This document shows positions 38,455 to 51,090 of a DNA stretch of 64,000 bases, piece by piece; within the stretch, counting starts at the first letter, position 1, and every line of letters starts with the position of its first letter. The stretch covers positions 3,534,001 through 3,598,000 of the forward strand of contig OZ059897.1 of NCBI GenBank assembly GCA_964057225.1, given 5' to 3'. The DNA comes from Auanema rhodensis (taxonomy: Eukaryota; Nematoda; Chromadorea; Rhabditida; Rhabditidae). A model generated the notes under the pieces. That model did not search any database and was not told where the DNA came from. It saw nothing but the letters and a program-made list of their open reading frames with translations. The position numbers were made by a program, and so were the translations under genes.

Positions 38455-41400
38455 TTATCCGATTTGAGCTAGCTTGAAAATGTACCGAGATATCAACTGA
38501 TATATGTTCACACTTATATCCTCGATTTTCACCCTGAAGAAATGATTTTTTCGTTGAATAACATTGTCCATCGTCTTAGTCTTGAAAAAAGGAAACTGAA
38601 AACATCTACTTTTTGTGAAATTATTTAGAAATTTTTCGGGAAAATTTTTGTCAAAATGTTTTTGGAAGCAATATTGAGTGTACATGGGAACTCAACATAC
38701 ACTAATGCATTATTTTTCAAACGATCATAACTAATTTTTGTAAATAGCGTTTCTCAATGTAGTATAGTGCATTCGATGCGGATTTTTAAGCTGCGTGGAT
38801 CTGTGTTATCCGATTTGAGCTAGCTTGAAAATGTACCGAGATATCAACTGATATATGTTCACACTTATATCCTCGATTTTCACCCTGAAGAAATGATTTT
38901 TTCGTTGAATAACATTGTCCATCATCTTCGTCTTGAAAAAAAGAATCTAAAAACATCTACTTTTTGTGAAATTATTCAGAAATTTTTCGGGAAAATTTTT
39001 GTCAAAATGTTTTTGGAAGCAATGTTGAGTGTACATGGGAACTCAACATACACTAATGCATTATTTTTCAAACGATCATAACTAATTTTTGTATAGAGCG
39101 TTTCTCAATGTAGTATAGTGCATTCGATGCGGATTTTTAAGCTGCGTTGATCTGTGTTATCAGATTTGAGTTAGCTTAAAAATGCACCGAGATATCAACT
39201 GATATATGTTCACACTTATATCCTCGATTTTCACCCTGAAGAAATGATTTTTTCGTTGAATAACATTGTCCATCGTCTTAGTCTTGAAAAAAGGAAACTG
39301 AAAACATCTACTTTTTGTGAAATTATTTAGAAATTTTTCGGGAAAATTTTTGTCAAAATGTTTTTGGAAGCAATATTGAGTGTACATGGGAACTCAACAT
39401 ACACTAATGCATTATTTTTCAAACGATCATAACTAATTCTTGTAAATAGCGTTTCTCAATGTAGTATAGTGCATTCGATGCGGATTTTTAAGCTGCGTGG
39501 ATCTGTGTTATCAGATTTGAGTTAGCTTAAAAATGCACCGAGATATCAACTGATATAGGTTCACACTTATATCCTCGATTTTCACCCTGAAGAAATGATT
39601 TTTTCGTTGAAAAACATTGTCCATCGTATTCGTCTTGAAAAAAGGAATCTAAAAACATCTACTTTTTGTGAAATTATTTAGAAATTTTTCGGGAAAATTT
39701 TTGTCAAAATGTTTTTGGAAGCAATGTTGAGTGTACATGGGAACTCAGCATACACTAATGCATTATTTTTCAAACGATAATAACTAATTTTTGTATAGAG
39801 CGTTTCTCAATGTGGTATAGTGCATTCGATGCGGATTTTTAAGCTGCGTTGATCTGTGTTATCAGATTTGAGTTAACTTAAAAATGCACCGAGATATCAA
39901 CTGATATATGTTCACACTTATATCCTCGATTTTCACCCTGAAGAGATGATTTTTTCGTTGAATAACATTGTCCATCGTCTTTGTCTTGAGAAAAGGAATC
40001 TAAAAACATCTACTTTTTGTGAAATTATTTAGAAATTTTTCGGGAAAATTTTTGTCAAAATGTTTTTGGAAGCAATGTTGAGTGTACATGGGAACTCAAC
40101 ATACACTAATGCATTATTTTTCAAACGATCATAACTTATTTTTGTATAGAGCGTTTCTCAATGTAGTGTAGTGCATTCGATGCGGATTTTTAAGCTGCGT
40201 CGATCTGTGTTATCCGATTTGAGCTAGCTTGAAAATGTACCGAGATATCAACTGATATAGGTTCACACTTATATCCTCGATTTTCACCCTGAAGAATTTA
40301 TTTTTTCGTTGAATAACATTGTCCATCGTCTTCGCCTTGAAAAAAGGAATCTAAAAACATCTACTTTTTGTGAAATTATTTAGAAATTTTTCGGGAAAAT
40401 TTTTGTCAAAATGTTTTTGGAAGCAATGTTGAGTGTACATGGGAACTCAGCATACACTAATGCATTATTTTTCAAACGATAATAACTAATTTTTGTATAG
40501 AGCGTTTCTCAATGTAGTATAGTGCATTCGATGCGGATTTTTAAGCTGCGTGGATCTGTGTTATCAGATTTGAGTTAGCTTAAAAATGCACCGAGATATC
40601 AACTGATATATGTTCACACTTATATCCTCGATTTTCACCCTGAAGAAATGATTTTTTCGTTGAATAACATTGTCCATCGTATTCGTCTTGAAAAAAGGAA
40701 TCTAAAAACATCTACTTTTTGTGAAATTATTTAGAAATTTTTCGGGAAAATTTTTGTCAAAATGTTTTTGGAAGCAATGTTGAGTGTACATGGGAACTCA
40801 GCATACACTAATGCATTATTTTTCAAACGATAATAACTAATTTTTGTATAGAGCGTTTCTCAATGTAGTGTAGTGCATTCGATGCGGATTTTTAAGCTGC
40901 GTGGATCTGTGTTATCAGATTTGAGTTAGCTTAAAAATGCACCGAGATATCAACTGATATAGGTTCACACTTATATCCTCGATTTTCACCCTGAAGAAAT
41001 GATTTTTTCGTTGAAAAACATTGTCCATCGTATTCGTCTTGAAAAAAGGAATCTAAAAACATCTACTTTTTGTGAAATTATTTAGAAATTTTTCGGGAAA
41101 ATTTTTGTCAAAATGTTTTTGGAAGCAATGTTGAGTGTACATGGGAACTCAGCATACACTAATGCATTATTTTTCAAACGATAATAACTAATTTTTGTAT
41201 AGAGCGTTTCTCAATGTGGTATAGTGCATTCGATGCGGATTTTTAAGCTGCGTTGATCTGTGTTATCAGATTTGAGTTAACTTAAAAATGCACCGAGATA
41301 TCAACTGATATATGTTCACACTTATATCCTCGATTTTCACCCTGAAGAGATGATTTTTTCGTTGAATAACATTGTCCATCGTCTTTGTCTTGAGAAAAGG

Positions 41401-41613
41401 AATCTAAAAACATCTACTTTTTGTGAAATTATTTAGAAATTTTTCGGGAAAATTTTTGTCAAAATGTTTTTGGAAGCAATGTTGAGTGTACATGGGAACT
41501 CAACATACACTAATGCATTATTTTTCAAACGATCATAACTTATTTTTGTATAGAGCGTTTCTCAATGTAGTGTAGTGAATTCGATGCGGATTTTTAAGCT
41601 GCGTCGATCTGTG
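38455..41613. repeat. Contracted 9-monomer higher-order repeat copy
   Basis: Order E-H-F-G-A3-B-I-G-A3. After I the array returns to G and A3 and then starts a new copy. The A-B-C-D-A tail is missing. The A units carry CTTTGTCTTGAG. The half-unit after I (near 40869) has GTAGTGTAG with CGTGGAT, a combination found again only near 50346. A unique EcoRI site lies at 41577-41582. Confidence 0.82.
41577..41582. other. Only EcoRI site noticed (GAATTC)
   Basis: One C to A change turns the conserved GTGCATTCG into GTGAATTCG. The duplicated unit 9,477 bp downstream (near 51054) keeps GTGCATTCG, so the change arose after the duplication or was lost in the other copy. Confidence 0.8.
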
Positions 41614-44600
41614 TTATCCGATTTGAGCTAGCTTGAAAATGTACCGAGATATCAACTGATATATGTTCACACTTATATCCTCGATTTTCACCCTGAAGAA
41701 ATGATTTTTTCGTTGAATAACATTGTCCATCGTCTTAGTCTTGAAAAAAGGAAACTGAAAACATCTACTTTTTGTGAAATTATTTAGAAATTTTTCGGGA
41801 AAATTTTTGTCAAAATGTTTTTGGAAGCAATATTGAGTGTACATGGGAACTCAACATACACTAATGCATTATTTTTCAAACGATCATAACTAATTTTTGT
41901 AAATAGCGTTTCTCAATGTAGTATAGTGCATTCGATGCGGATTTTTAAGCTGCGTGGATCTGTGTTATCCGATTTGAGCTAGCTTGAAAATGTACCGAGA
42001 TATCAACTGATATATGTTCACACTTATATCCTCGATTTTCACCCTGAAGAAATGATTTTTTCGTTGAATAACATTGTCCATCATCTTCGTCTTGAAAAAA
42101 AGAATCTAAAAACATCTACTTTTTGTGAAATTATTCAGAAATTTTTCGGGAAAATTTTTGTCAAAATGTTTTTGGAAGCAATGTTGAGTGTACATGGGAA
42201 CTCAACATACACTAATGCATTATTTTTCAAACGATCATAACTAATTTTTGTATAGAGCGTTTCTCAATGTAGTATAGTGCATTCGATGCGGATTTTTAAG
42301 CTGCGTTGATCTGTGTTATCAGATTTGAGTTAGCTTAAAAATGCACCGAGATATCAACTGATATATGTTCACACTTATATCCTCGATTTTCACCCTGAAG
42401 AAATGATTTTTTCGTTGAATAACATTGTCCATCGTCTTAGTCTTGAAAAAAGGAAACTGAAAACATCTACTTTTTGTGAAATTATTTAGAAATTTTTCGG
42501 GAAAATTTTTGTCAAAATGTTTTTGGAAGCAATATTGAGTGTACATGGGAACTCAACATACACTAATGCATTATTTTTCAAACGATCATAACTAATTCTT
42601 GTAAATAGCGTTTCTCAATGTAGTATAGTGCATTCGATGCGGATTTTTAAGCTGCGTGGATCTGTGTTATCAGATTTGAGTTAGCTTAAAAATGCACCGA
42701 GATATCAACTGATATAGGTTCACACTTATATCCTCGATTTTCACCCTGAAGAAATGATTTTTTCGTTGAAAAACATTGTCCATCGTATTCGTCTTGAAAA
42801 AAGGAATCTAAAAACATCTACTTTTTGTGAAATTATTTAGAAATTTTTCGGGAAAATTTTTGTCAAAATGTTTTTGGAAGCAATGTTGAGTGTACATGGA
42901 AACTCAGCATACACTAATGCATTATTTTTCAAACGATAATAACTAATTTTTGTATAGAGCGTTTCTCAATGTGGTATAGTGCATTCGATGCGGATTTTTA
43001 AGCTGCGTTGATCTGTGTTATCAGATTTGAGTTAACTTAAAAATGCACCGAGATATCAACTGATATATGTTCACACTTATATCCTCGATTTTCACCCTGA
43101 AGAGATGATTTTTTCGTTGAATAACATTGTCCATCGTCTTTGTCTTGAGAAAAGGAATCTAAAAACATCTACTTTTTGTGAAATTATTTAGAAATTTTTC
43201 GGGAAAATTTTTGTCAAAATGTTTTTGGAAGCAATGTTGAGTGTACATGGGAACTCAACATACACTAATGCATTATTTTTCAAACGATCATAACTTATTT
43301 TTGTATAGAGCGTTTCTCAATGTAGTGTAGTGCATTCGATGCGGATTTTTAAGCTGCGTCGATCTGTGTTATCAGATTTGAGTTAGCTTAAAAATGCACC
43401 GAGATATCAACTGATATATGTTCACACTTATATCCTCGATTTTCACCCTGAAGAAATGATTTTTTCGTTGAATAACATTGTCCATCGTATTCGTCTTGAA
43501 AAAAGGAATCTAAAAACATCTACTTTTTGTGAAATTATTTAGAAATTTTTCGGGAAAATTTTTGTCAAAATGTTTTTGGAAGCAATGTTGAGTGTACATG
43601 GGAACTCAGCATACACTAATGCATTATTTTTCAAACGATAATAACTAATTTTTGTATAGAGCGTTTCTCAATGTAGTATAGTGCATTCGATGCGGATTTT
43701 TAAGCTGCGTTGATCTGTGTTATCAGATTTGAGTTAACTTAAAAATGCACCGAGATATCAACTGATATATGTTCACACTTATATCCTCGATTTTCACCCT
43801 GAAGAGATGATTTTTTCGTTGAATAACATTGTCCATCGTCTTCGTCTTGAGAAAAGGAATCTAAAAACATCTACTTTTTGTGAAATTATTTAGAAATTTT
43901 TCGGGAAAATTTTTGTCAAAATGTTTTTGGAAGCAATGTTGAGTGTACATGGGAACTCAACATACACTAATGCATTATTTTTCAAACGATCATAACTTAT
44001 TTTTGTATAGAGCGTTTCTCAATGTAGTGTAGTGCATTCGATGCGGATTTTTAAGCTGCGTCGATCTGTGTTATCCGATTTGAGCTAGCTTGAAAATGTA
44101 CCGAGATATCAACTGATATAGGTTCACACTTATATCCTCGATTTTCACCCTGAAGAATTTATTTTTTCGTTGAATAACATTGTCCATCGTCTTCGCCTTG
44201 AAAAAAGGAATCTAAAAACATCTACTTTTTGTGAAATTATTTAGAAATTTTTCGGGAAAATTTTTGTCAAAATGTTTTTGGAAGCAATGTTGAGTGTACA
44301 TGGGAACTCAGCATACACTAATGCATTATTTTTCAAACGATAATAACTAATTTTTGTATAGAGCGTTTCTCAATGTAGTATAGTGCATTCGATGCGGATT
44401 TTTAAGCTGCGTTGATCTGTGTTATCAGATTTGAGTTAGCTTAAAAATGCACCGAGATATCAACTGATATATGTTCACACTCATATCCTCGATTATCACC
44501 CTGAAGAATTGATTTTTTCGTTGAAAAACATTGTCCATCGTATTTTTCTTGAAAAAAGGAATCTAAAAACATCTACTTTTTGTGAAATTATTTAGAAATT

Positions 44601-45474
44601 TTTCGGGAAAATTTTTGTCAAAATGTTTTTGGAAGCAATGTTGAGTGTACATGGGAACTCAACATACACTAATGCATTATTTTTCAAACGATCATAACTA
44701 ATTCTTGTATAGAGCGTTTCTCAATGTAGTATAGTGCATTCGATGCGGATTTTTAAGCTGCGTTGATCTGTGTTATCAGATTTGAGTTAGCTTAAAAATG
44801 CACCGAGATATCAACTGATATATGTTCACACTTATATCCTCGATTTTCACCCTGAAGAAATGATTTTTTCGTTGAATAACATTGTCCATCGTCTTCGTCT
44901 TGAAAAAAGGAATCTAAAAACATCTACTTTTTGTGAAATTATTTAGAAATTTTTCGGGAAAATTTTTGTCAAAATGTTTTTGGAAGCAATGTTGAGTGTA
45001 CATGGGAACTCAACATACACTAATGCATTATTTTTCAAACGATCATAACTAATTTTTGTATGGAGCGTTTCTCAATGTGGTATAGTGCATTCGATGCGGA
45101 TTTTTAAGCTGCGTTGATCTGTGTTATCAGATTTGAGTTCACTTAAAAATGCACCGAGATATCAACTGATATATGTTCACACTTATATCCTCGATTTTCA
45201 CCCTGAAGAGATGATTTTTTCGTTGAATAACATTGTCCATCGTCTTCGTCTTGAAAAAAGGAATCTAAAAACATCTACTTTTTGTGAAATTATTTAGAAA
45301 TTTTTCGGGAAAATTTTTGTCAAAATGTTTTTGGAAGCAATGTTGAGTGTACATGGGAACTCAACATACACTAATGCATTATTTTTCAAACGATCATAAC
45401 TTATTTTTGTATAGAGCGTTTCTCAATGTAGTGTAGTGCATTCGATGCGGATTTTTAAGCTGCGTCGATCTGTG
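41614..45474. repeat. 11-monomer higher-order repeat copy lacking one B unit
   Basis: Order E-H-F-G-A3-I-A2-B-C-D-A. Compared with the complete form it lacks the first B monomer. The junction is preserved as a hybrid at 43361-43373. Rare changes ACATGGAAACTC (near 42896), GTATGGAGCG (near 45060) and GAGTTCACTT (near 45140) are also found in the copy about 9.5-9.8 kb downstream. Confidence 0.85.
43361..43373. other. Junction of a one-monomer deletion
   Basis: Up to 43360 the sequence is the usual lead-in to a B unit (GTAGTGTAG, GCGTC). From 43374 it is an I unit (CAGA, TTAGCTT, ATTCGTC), which elsewhere follows GCGTGG. In the downstream duplicate the full B monomer (about 52846-53196) is present between these parts. 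The offset between the two large copies changes here from 9,477 to 9,828 bp, a difference of exactly 351. Confidence 0.75.
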
Positions 45475-48400
45475 TTATCCGATTTGAGCTAGCTTGAAAA
45501 TGTACCGAGATATCAACTGATATATGTTCACACTTATATCCTCGATTTTCACCCTGAAGAAATGATTTTTTCGTTGAATAACATTGTCCATCGTCTTAGT
45601 CTTGAAAAAAGGAAACTGAAAACATCTACTTTTTGTGAAATTATTTAGAAATTTTTCGGGAAAATTTTTGTCAAAATGTTTTTGGAAGCAATATTGAGTG
45701 TACATGGGAACTCAACATACACTAATGCATTATTTTTCAAACGATCATAACTAATTTTTGTAAATAGCGTTTTTCAATGTAGTATAGTGCATTCGATGCG
45801 GATTTTTAAGCTGCGTGGATCTGTGTTATCAGATTTGAGTTAGCTTAAAAATGCACCGAGATATCAACTGATATAGGTTCACACTTATATCCTCGATTTT
45901 CACCCTGAAGAAATGATTTTTTCGTTGAAAAACATTGTCCATCGTATTCGTCTTGAAAAAAGGAATCTAAAAACATCTACTTTTTGTGAAATTATTTAGA
46001 AATTTTTCGGGAAAATTTTTGTCAAAATGTTTTTGGAAGCAATGTTGAGTTTACATGGGAACTCAACATACACTAATGCATTATTTTTCAAACGATCATA
46101 ACTAATTTTTGTATAGAGCGTTTCTCAATGTAGTATAGTGCATTCGATGCGGATTTTTAAGCTGCGTTGATCTGTGTTATCAGATTTGAGTTAACTTAAA
46201 AATGCACCGAGATATCAACTGATATATGTTCACACTTATATCCTCGATTTTCACCCTGAAGAAATGATTTTTTCGTTGAATAACATTGTCCATCGTCTTC
46301 GTCTTGAAAAAAGGAATCTAAAAACATCTACTTTTTGTGAAATTATTTAGAAATTTTTCGGGAAAATTTTTGTCAAAATGTTTTTGGAAGCAATGTTGAG
46401 TGTACATGGGAACTCAACATACACTAATGCATTATTTTTCAAACGATCATAACTAATTTTTGTATAGAGCGTTTCTCAATGTGGTATAGTGCATTCGATG
46501 CGGATTTTTAAGCTGCGTTGATCTGTGTTATCAGATTTGAGTTAACTTAAAAATGCACCGAGATATCAACTGATATATGTTCACACTTATATCCTCGATT
46601 TTCACCCTGAAGAGATGATTTTTTCGTTGAATAACATTGTCCATCGTCTTCGTCTTGAAAAAAGGAATCTAAAAACATCTACTTTTTGTGAAATTATTTA
46701 GAAATTTTTCGGGAAAATTTTTGTCAAAATGTTTTTGGAAGCAATGTTGAGTGTACATGGGAACTCAACATACACTAATGCATTATTTTTCAAACGATCA
46801 TAACTAATTTTTGTATAGAGCGTTTCTCAATGTAGTATAGTGCATTCGATGCGGATTTTTAAGCTGCGTTGATCTGTGTTATCAGATTTCAGTTAACTTA
46901 AAAATGCACCGAGATATCAACTGATATATGTTCACACTCATATCCTCGATTATCACCCTGAAGAAATGATTTTTTCGTTGAATAACATTGTCCATCGTCT
47001 TAGTCTTGAAAAAAGGAAACTGAAAACATCTACTTTTTGTGAAATTATTTAGAAATTTTTCGGGAAAATTTTTGTCAAAATGTTTTTGGAAGCAATATTG
47101 AGTGTACATGGGAACTCAACATACACTAATGCATTATTTTTCAAACGATCATAACTAATTTTTGTAAATAGCGTTTCTCAATGTAGTATAGTGCATTCGA
47201 TGCGGATTTTTAAGCTGCGTGGATCTGTGTTATCAGATTTGAGTTAGCTTAAAAATGCACCGAGATATCAACTGATATAGGTTCACACTTATATCCTCGA
47301 TTTTCACCCTGAAGAAATGATTTTTTCGTTGAAAAACATTGTCCATCGTATTCGTCTTGAAAAAAGGAATCTAAAAACATCTACTTTTTGTGAAATTATT
47401 TAGAAATTTTTCGGGAAAATTTTTGTCAAAATGTTTTTGGAAGCAATGTTGAGTTTACATGGGAACTCAACATACACTAATGCATTATTTTTCAAACGAT
47501 CATAACTAATTTTTGTATAGAGCGTTTCTCAATGTAGTATAGTGCATTCGATGCGGATTTTTAAGCTGCGTTGATCTGTGTTATCAGATTTGAGTTAACT
47601 TAAAAATGCACCGAGATATCAACTGATATATGTTCACACTTATATCCTCGATTTTCACCCTGAAGAAATGATTTTTTCGTTGAATAACATTGTCCATCGT
47701 CTTCGTCTTGAAAAAAGGAATCTAAAAACATCTACTTTTTGTGAAATTATTTAGAAATTTTTCGGGAAAATTTTTGTCAAAATGTTTTTGGAAGCAATGT
47801 TGAGTGTACATGGGAACTCAACATACACTAATGCATTATTTTTCAAACGATCATAACTAATTTTTGTATAGAGCGTTTCTCAATGTGGTATAGTGCATTC
47901 GATGCGGATTTTTAAGCTGCGTTGATCTGTGTTATCAGATTTGAGTTAACTTAAAAATGCACCGAGATATCAACTGATATATGTTCACACTTATATCCTC
48001 GATTTTCACCCTGAAGAGATGATTTTTTCGTTGAATAACATTGTCCATCGTCTTCGTCTTGAAAAAAGGAATCTAAAAACATCTACTTTTTGTGAAATTA
48101 TTTAGAAATTTTTCGGGAAAATTTTTGTCAAAATGTTTTTGGAAGCAATGTTGAGTGTACATGGGAACTCAACATACACTAATGCATTATTTTTCAAACG
48201 ATCATAACTAATTTTTGTATAGAGCGTTTCTCAATGTAGTATAGTGCATTCGATGCGGATTTTTAAGCTGCGTTGATCTGTGTTATCAGATTTGAGTTAA
48301 CTTAAAAATGCACCGAGATATCAACTGATATATGTTCACACTCATATCCTCGATTATCACCCTGAAGAATTGATTTTTTCGTTGAAAAACATTGTCCATC

Positions 48401-51090
48401 GTATTTTTCTTGAAAAAAGGAATCTAAAAACATCTACTTTTTGTGAAATTATTTAGAAATTTTTCGGGAAAATTTTTGTCAAAATGTTTTTGGAAGCAAT
48501 GTTGAGTGTACATGGGAACTCAACATACACTAATGCATTATTTTTCAAACGATCATAACTAATTTTTGTATAGAGCGTTTCTCAATGTAGTATAGTGCAT
48601 TCGATGCGGATTTTTAAGCTGCGTTGATCTGTGTTATCAGATTTGAGTTAGCTTAAAAATGCACCGAGATATCAACTGATATATGTTCACACTTATATCC
48701 TCGATTTTCACCCTGAAGAAATGATTTTTTCGTTGAATAACATTGTCCATCGTCTTAGTCTTGAAAAAAGGAAACTGAAAACATCTACTTTTTGTGAAAT
48801 TATTTAGAAATTTTTCGGGAAAATTTTTGTCAAAATGTTTTTGGAAGCAATGTTGAGTGTACATGGGAACTCAACATACACTAATGCATTATTTTTCAAA
48901 CGATCATAACTAATTCTTGTAAATAGCGTTTCTCAATGTAGTATAGTGCATTCGATGCGGATTTTTAAGCTGCGTGGATCTGTGTTATCAGATTTGAGTT
49001 AGCTTAAAAATGCACCGAGATATCAACTGATATAGGTTCACACTTATATCCTCGATTTTCACCCTGAAGAAATGATTTTTTCGTTGAAAAACATTGTCCA
49101 TCGTATTCGTCTTGAAAAAAGGAATCTAAAAACATCTACTTTTTGTGAAATTATTTAGAAATTTTTCGGGAAAATTTTTGTCAAAATGTTTTTGGAAGCA
49201 ATGTTGAGTGTACATGGGAACTCAGCATACACTAATGCATTATTTTTCAAACGATAATAACTAATTTTTGTATAGAGCGTTTCTCAATGTGGTATAGTGC
49301 ATTCGATGCGGATTTTTAAGCTGCGTTGATCTGTGTTATCAGATTTGAGTTAACTTAAAAATGCACCGAGATATCAACTGATATATGTTCACACTTATAT
49401 CCTCGATTTTCACCCTGAAGAGATGATTTTTTCGTTGAATAACATTGTCCATCGTCTTTGTCTTGAGAAAAGGAATCTAAAAACATCTACTTTTTGTGAA
49501 ATTATTTAGAAATTTTTCGGGAAAATTTTTGTCAAAATGTTTTTGGAAGCAATGTTGAGTGTACATGGGAACTCAACATACACTAATGCATTATTTTTCA
49601 AACGATCATAACTTATTTTTGTATAGAGCGTTTCTCAATGTAGTGTAGTGCATTCGATGCGGATTTTTAAGCTGCGTCGATCTGTGTTATCCGATTTGAG
49701 CTAGCTTGAAAATGTACCGAGATATCAACTGATATAGGTTCACACTTATATCCTCGATTTTCACCCTGAAGAATTTATTTTTTCGTTGAATAACATTGTC
49801 CATCGTCTTCGCCTTGAAAAAAGGAATCTAAAAACATCTACTTTTTGTGAAATTATTTAGAAATTTTTCGGGAAAATTTTTGTCAAAATGTTTTTGGAAG
49901 CAATGTTGAGTGTACATGGGAACTCAGCATACACTAATGCATTATTTTTCAAACGATAATAACTAATTTTTGTATAGAGCGTTTCTCAATGTAGTATAGT
50001 GCATTCGATGCGGATTTTTAAGCTGCGTGGATCTGTGTTATCAGATTTGAGTTAGCTTAAAAATGCACCGAGATATCAACTGATATATGTTCACACTTAT
50101 ATCCTCGATTTTCACCCTGAAGAAATGATTTTTTCGTTGAATAACATTGTCCATCGTATTCGTCTTGAAAAAAGGAATCTAAAAACATCTACTTTTTGTG
50201 AAATTATTTAGAAATTTTTCGGGAAAATTTTTGTCAAAATGTTTTTGGAAGCAATGTTGAGTGTACATGGGAACTCAGCATACACTAATGCATTATTTTT
50301 CAAACGATAATAACTAATTTTTGTATAGAGCGTTTCTCAATGTAGTGTAGTGCATTCGATGCGGATTTTTAAGCTGCGTGGATCTGTGTTATCAGATTTG
50401 AGTTAGCTTAAAAATGCACCGAGATATCAACTGATATAGGTTCACACTTATATCCTCGATTTTCACCCTGAAGAAATGATTTTTTCGTTGAAAAACATTG
50501 TCCATCGTATTCGTCTTGAAAAAAGGAATCTAAAAACATCTACTTTTTGTGAAATTATTTAGAAATTTTTCGGGAAAATTTTTGTCAAAATGTTTTTGGA
50601 AGCAATGTTGAGTGTACATGGGAACTCAGCATACACTAATGCATTATTTTTCAAACGATAATAACTAATTTTTGTATAGAGCGTTTCTCAATGTGGTATA
50701 GTGCATTCGATGCGGATTTTTAAGCTGCGTTGATCTGTGTTATCAGATTTGAGTTAACTTAAAAATGCACCGAGATATCAACTGATATATGTTCACACTT
50801 ATATCCTCGATTTTCACCCTGAAGAGATGATTTTTTCGTTGAATAACATTGTCCATCGTCTTTGTCTTGAGAAAAGGAATCTAAAAACATCTACTTTTTG
50901 TGAAATTATTTAGAAATTTTTCGGGAAAATTTTTGTCAAAATGTTTTTGGAAGCAATGTTGAGTGTACATGGGAACTCAACATACACTAATGCATTATTT
51001 TTCAAACGATCATAACTTATTTTTGTATAGAGCGTTTCTCAATGTAGTGTAGTGCATTCGATGCGGATTTTTAAGCTGCGTCGATCTGTG
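45475..51090. repeat. 16-monomer copy with a G-D-A insertion series
   Basis: Order E-G-D2-A-hybrid-G-D2-A-C-F-G-A3-B-I-G-A3. The G units near 46050 and 47454 carry GTTTACA, also seen near 2175 and 12355 in the left part of the window. The G-D2-A set is tandemly duplicated at 1,404 bp, with a hybrid monomer at the join. The last seven units match 39157-41613 at a 9,477-bp offset. Confidence 0.8.
46953..46965. other. Exchange interval in a C/E hybrid monomer
   Basis: This unit starts as class C (TTAACTT, CTCAT, ATTATC up to 46952) and ends as class E or F (GAAATG from 46966, AATAAC, CTTAGTC, GGAAACTG, CAATATTG). A single exchange between a C unit and an E unit would produce it and would also create the duplicated G-D2-A block around it. 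The unit has a private ATTTCAGTT change at 46890. Confidence 0.7.

Larger units (their letters stand above)
38980..48460. repeat. Large tandem duplication, copy 1 (about 9.5 kb, 27 monomers)
   Basis: It matches copy 2 unit by unit, with offset 9,477 bp on the left of 43.36 kb and 9,828 bp on the right. Shared rare changes: CTTTGTCTTGAG, GTAGTGTAG with CGTGGAT after I, ACATGGAAACTC, GTATGGAGCG, GAGTTCACTT, ATTTCAGTT. Differences seen: CAATATTG near 39374 versus CAATGTTG, the EcoRI change at 41577, GTTTTTCAATG near 45770, and the missing B monomer. Edges are approximate because neighbouring monomers are so similar. Confidence 0.8.
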
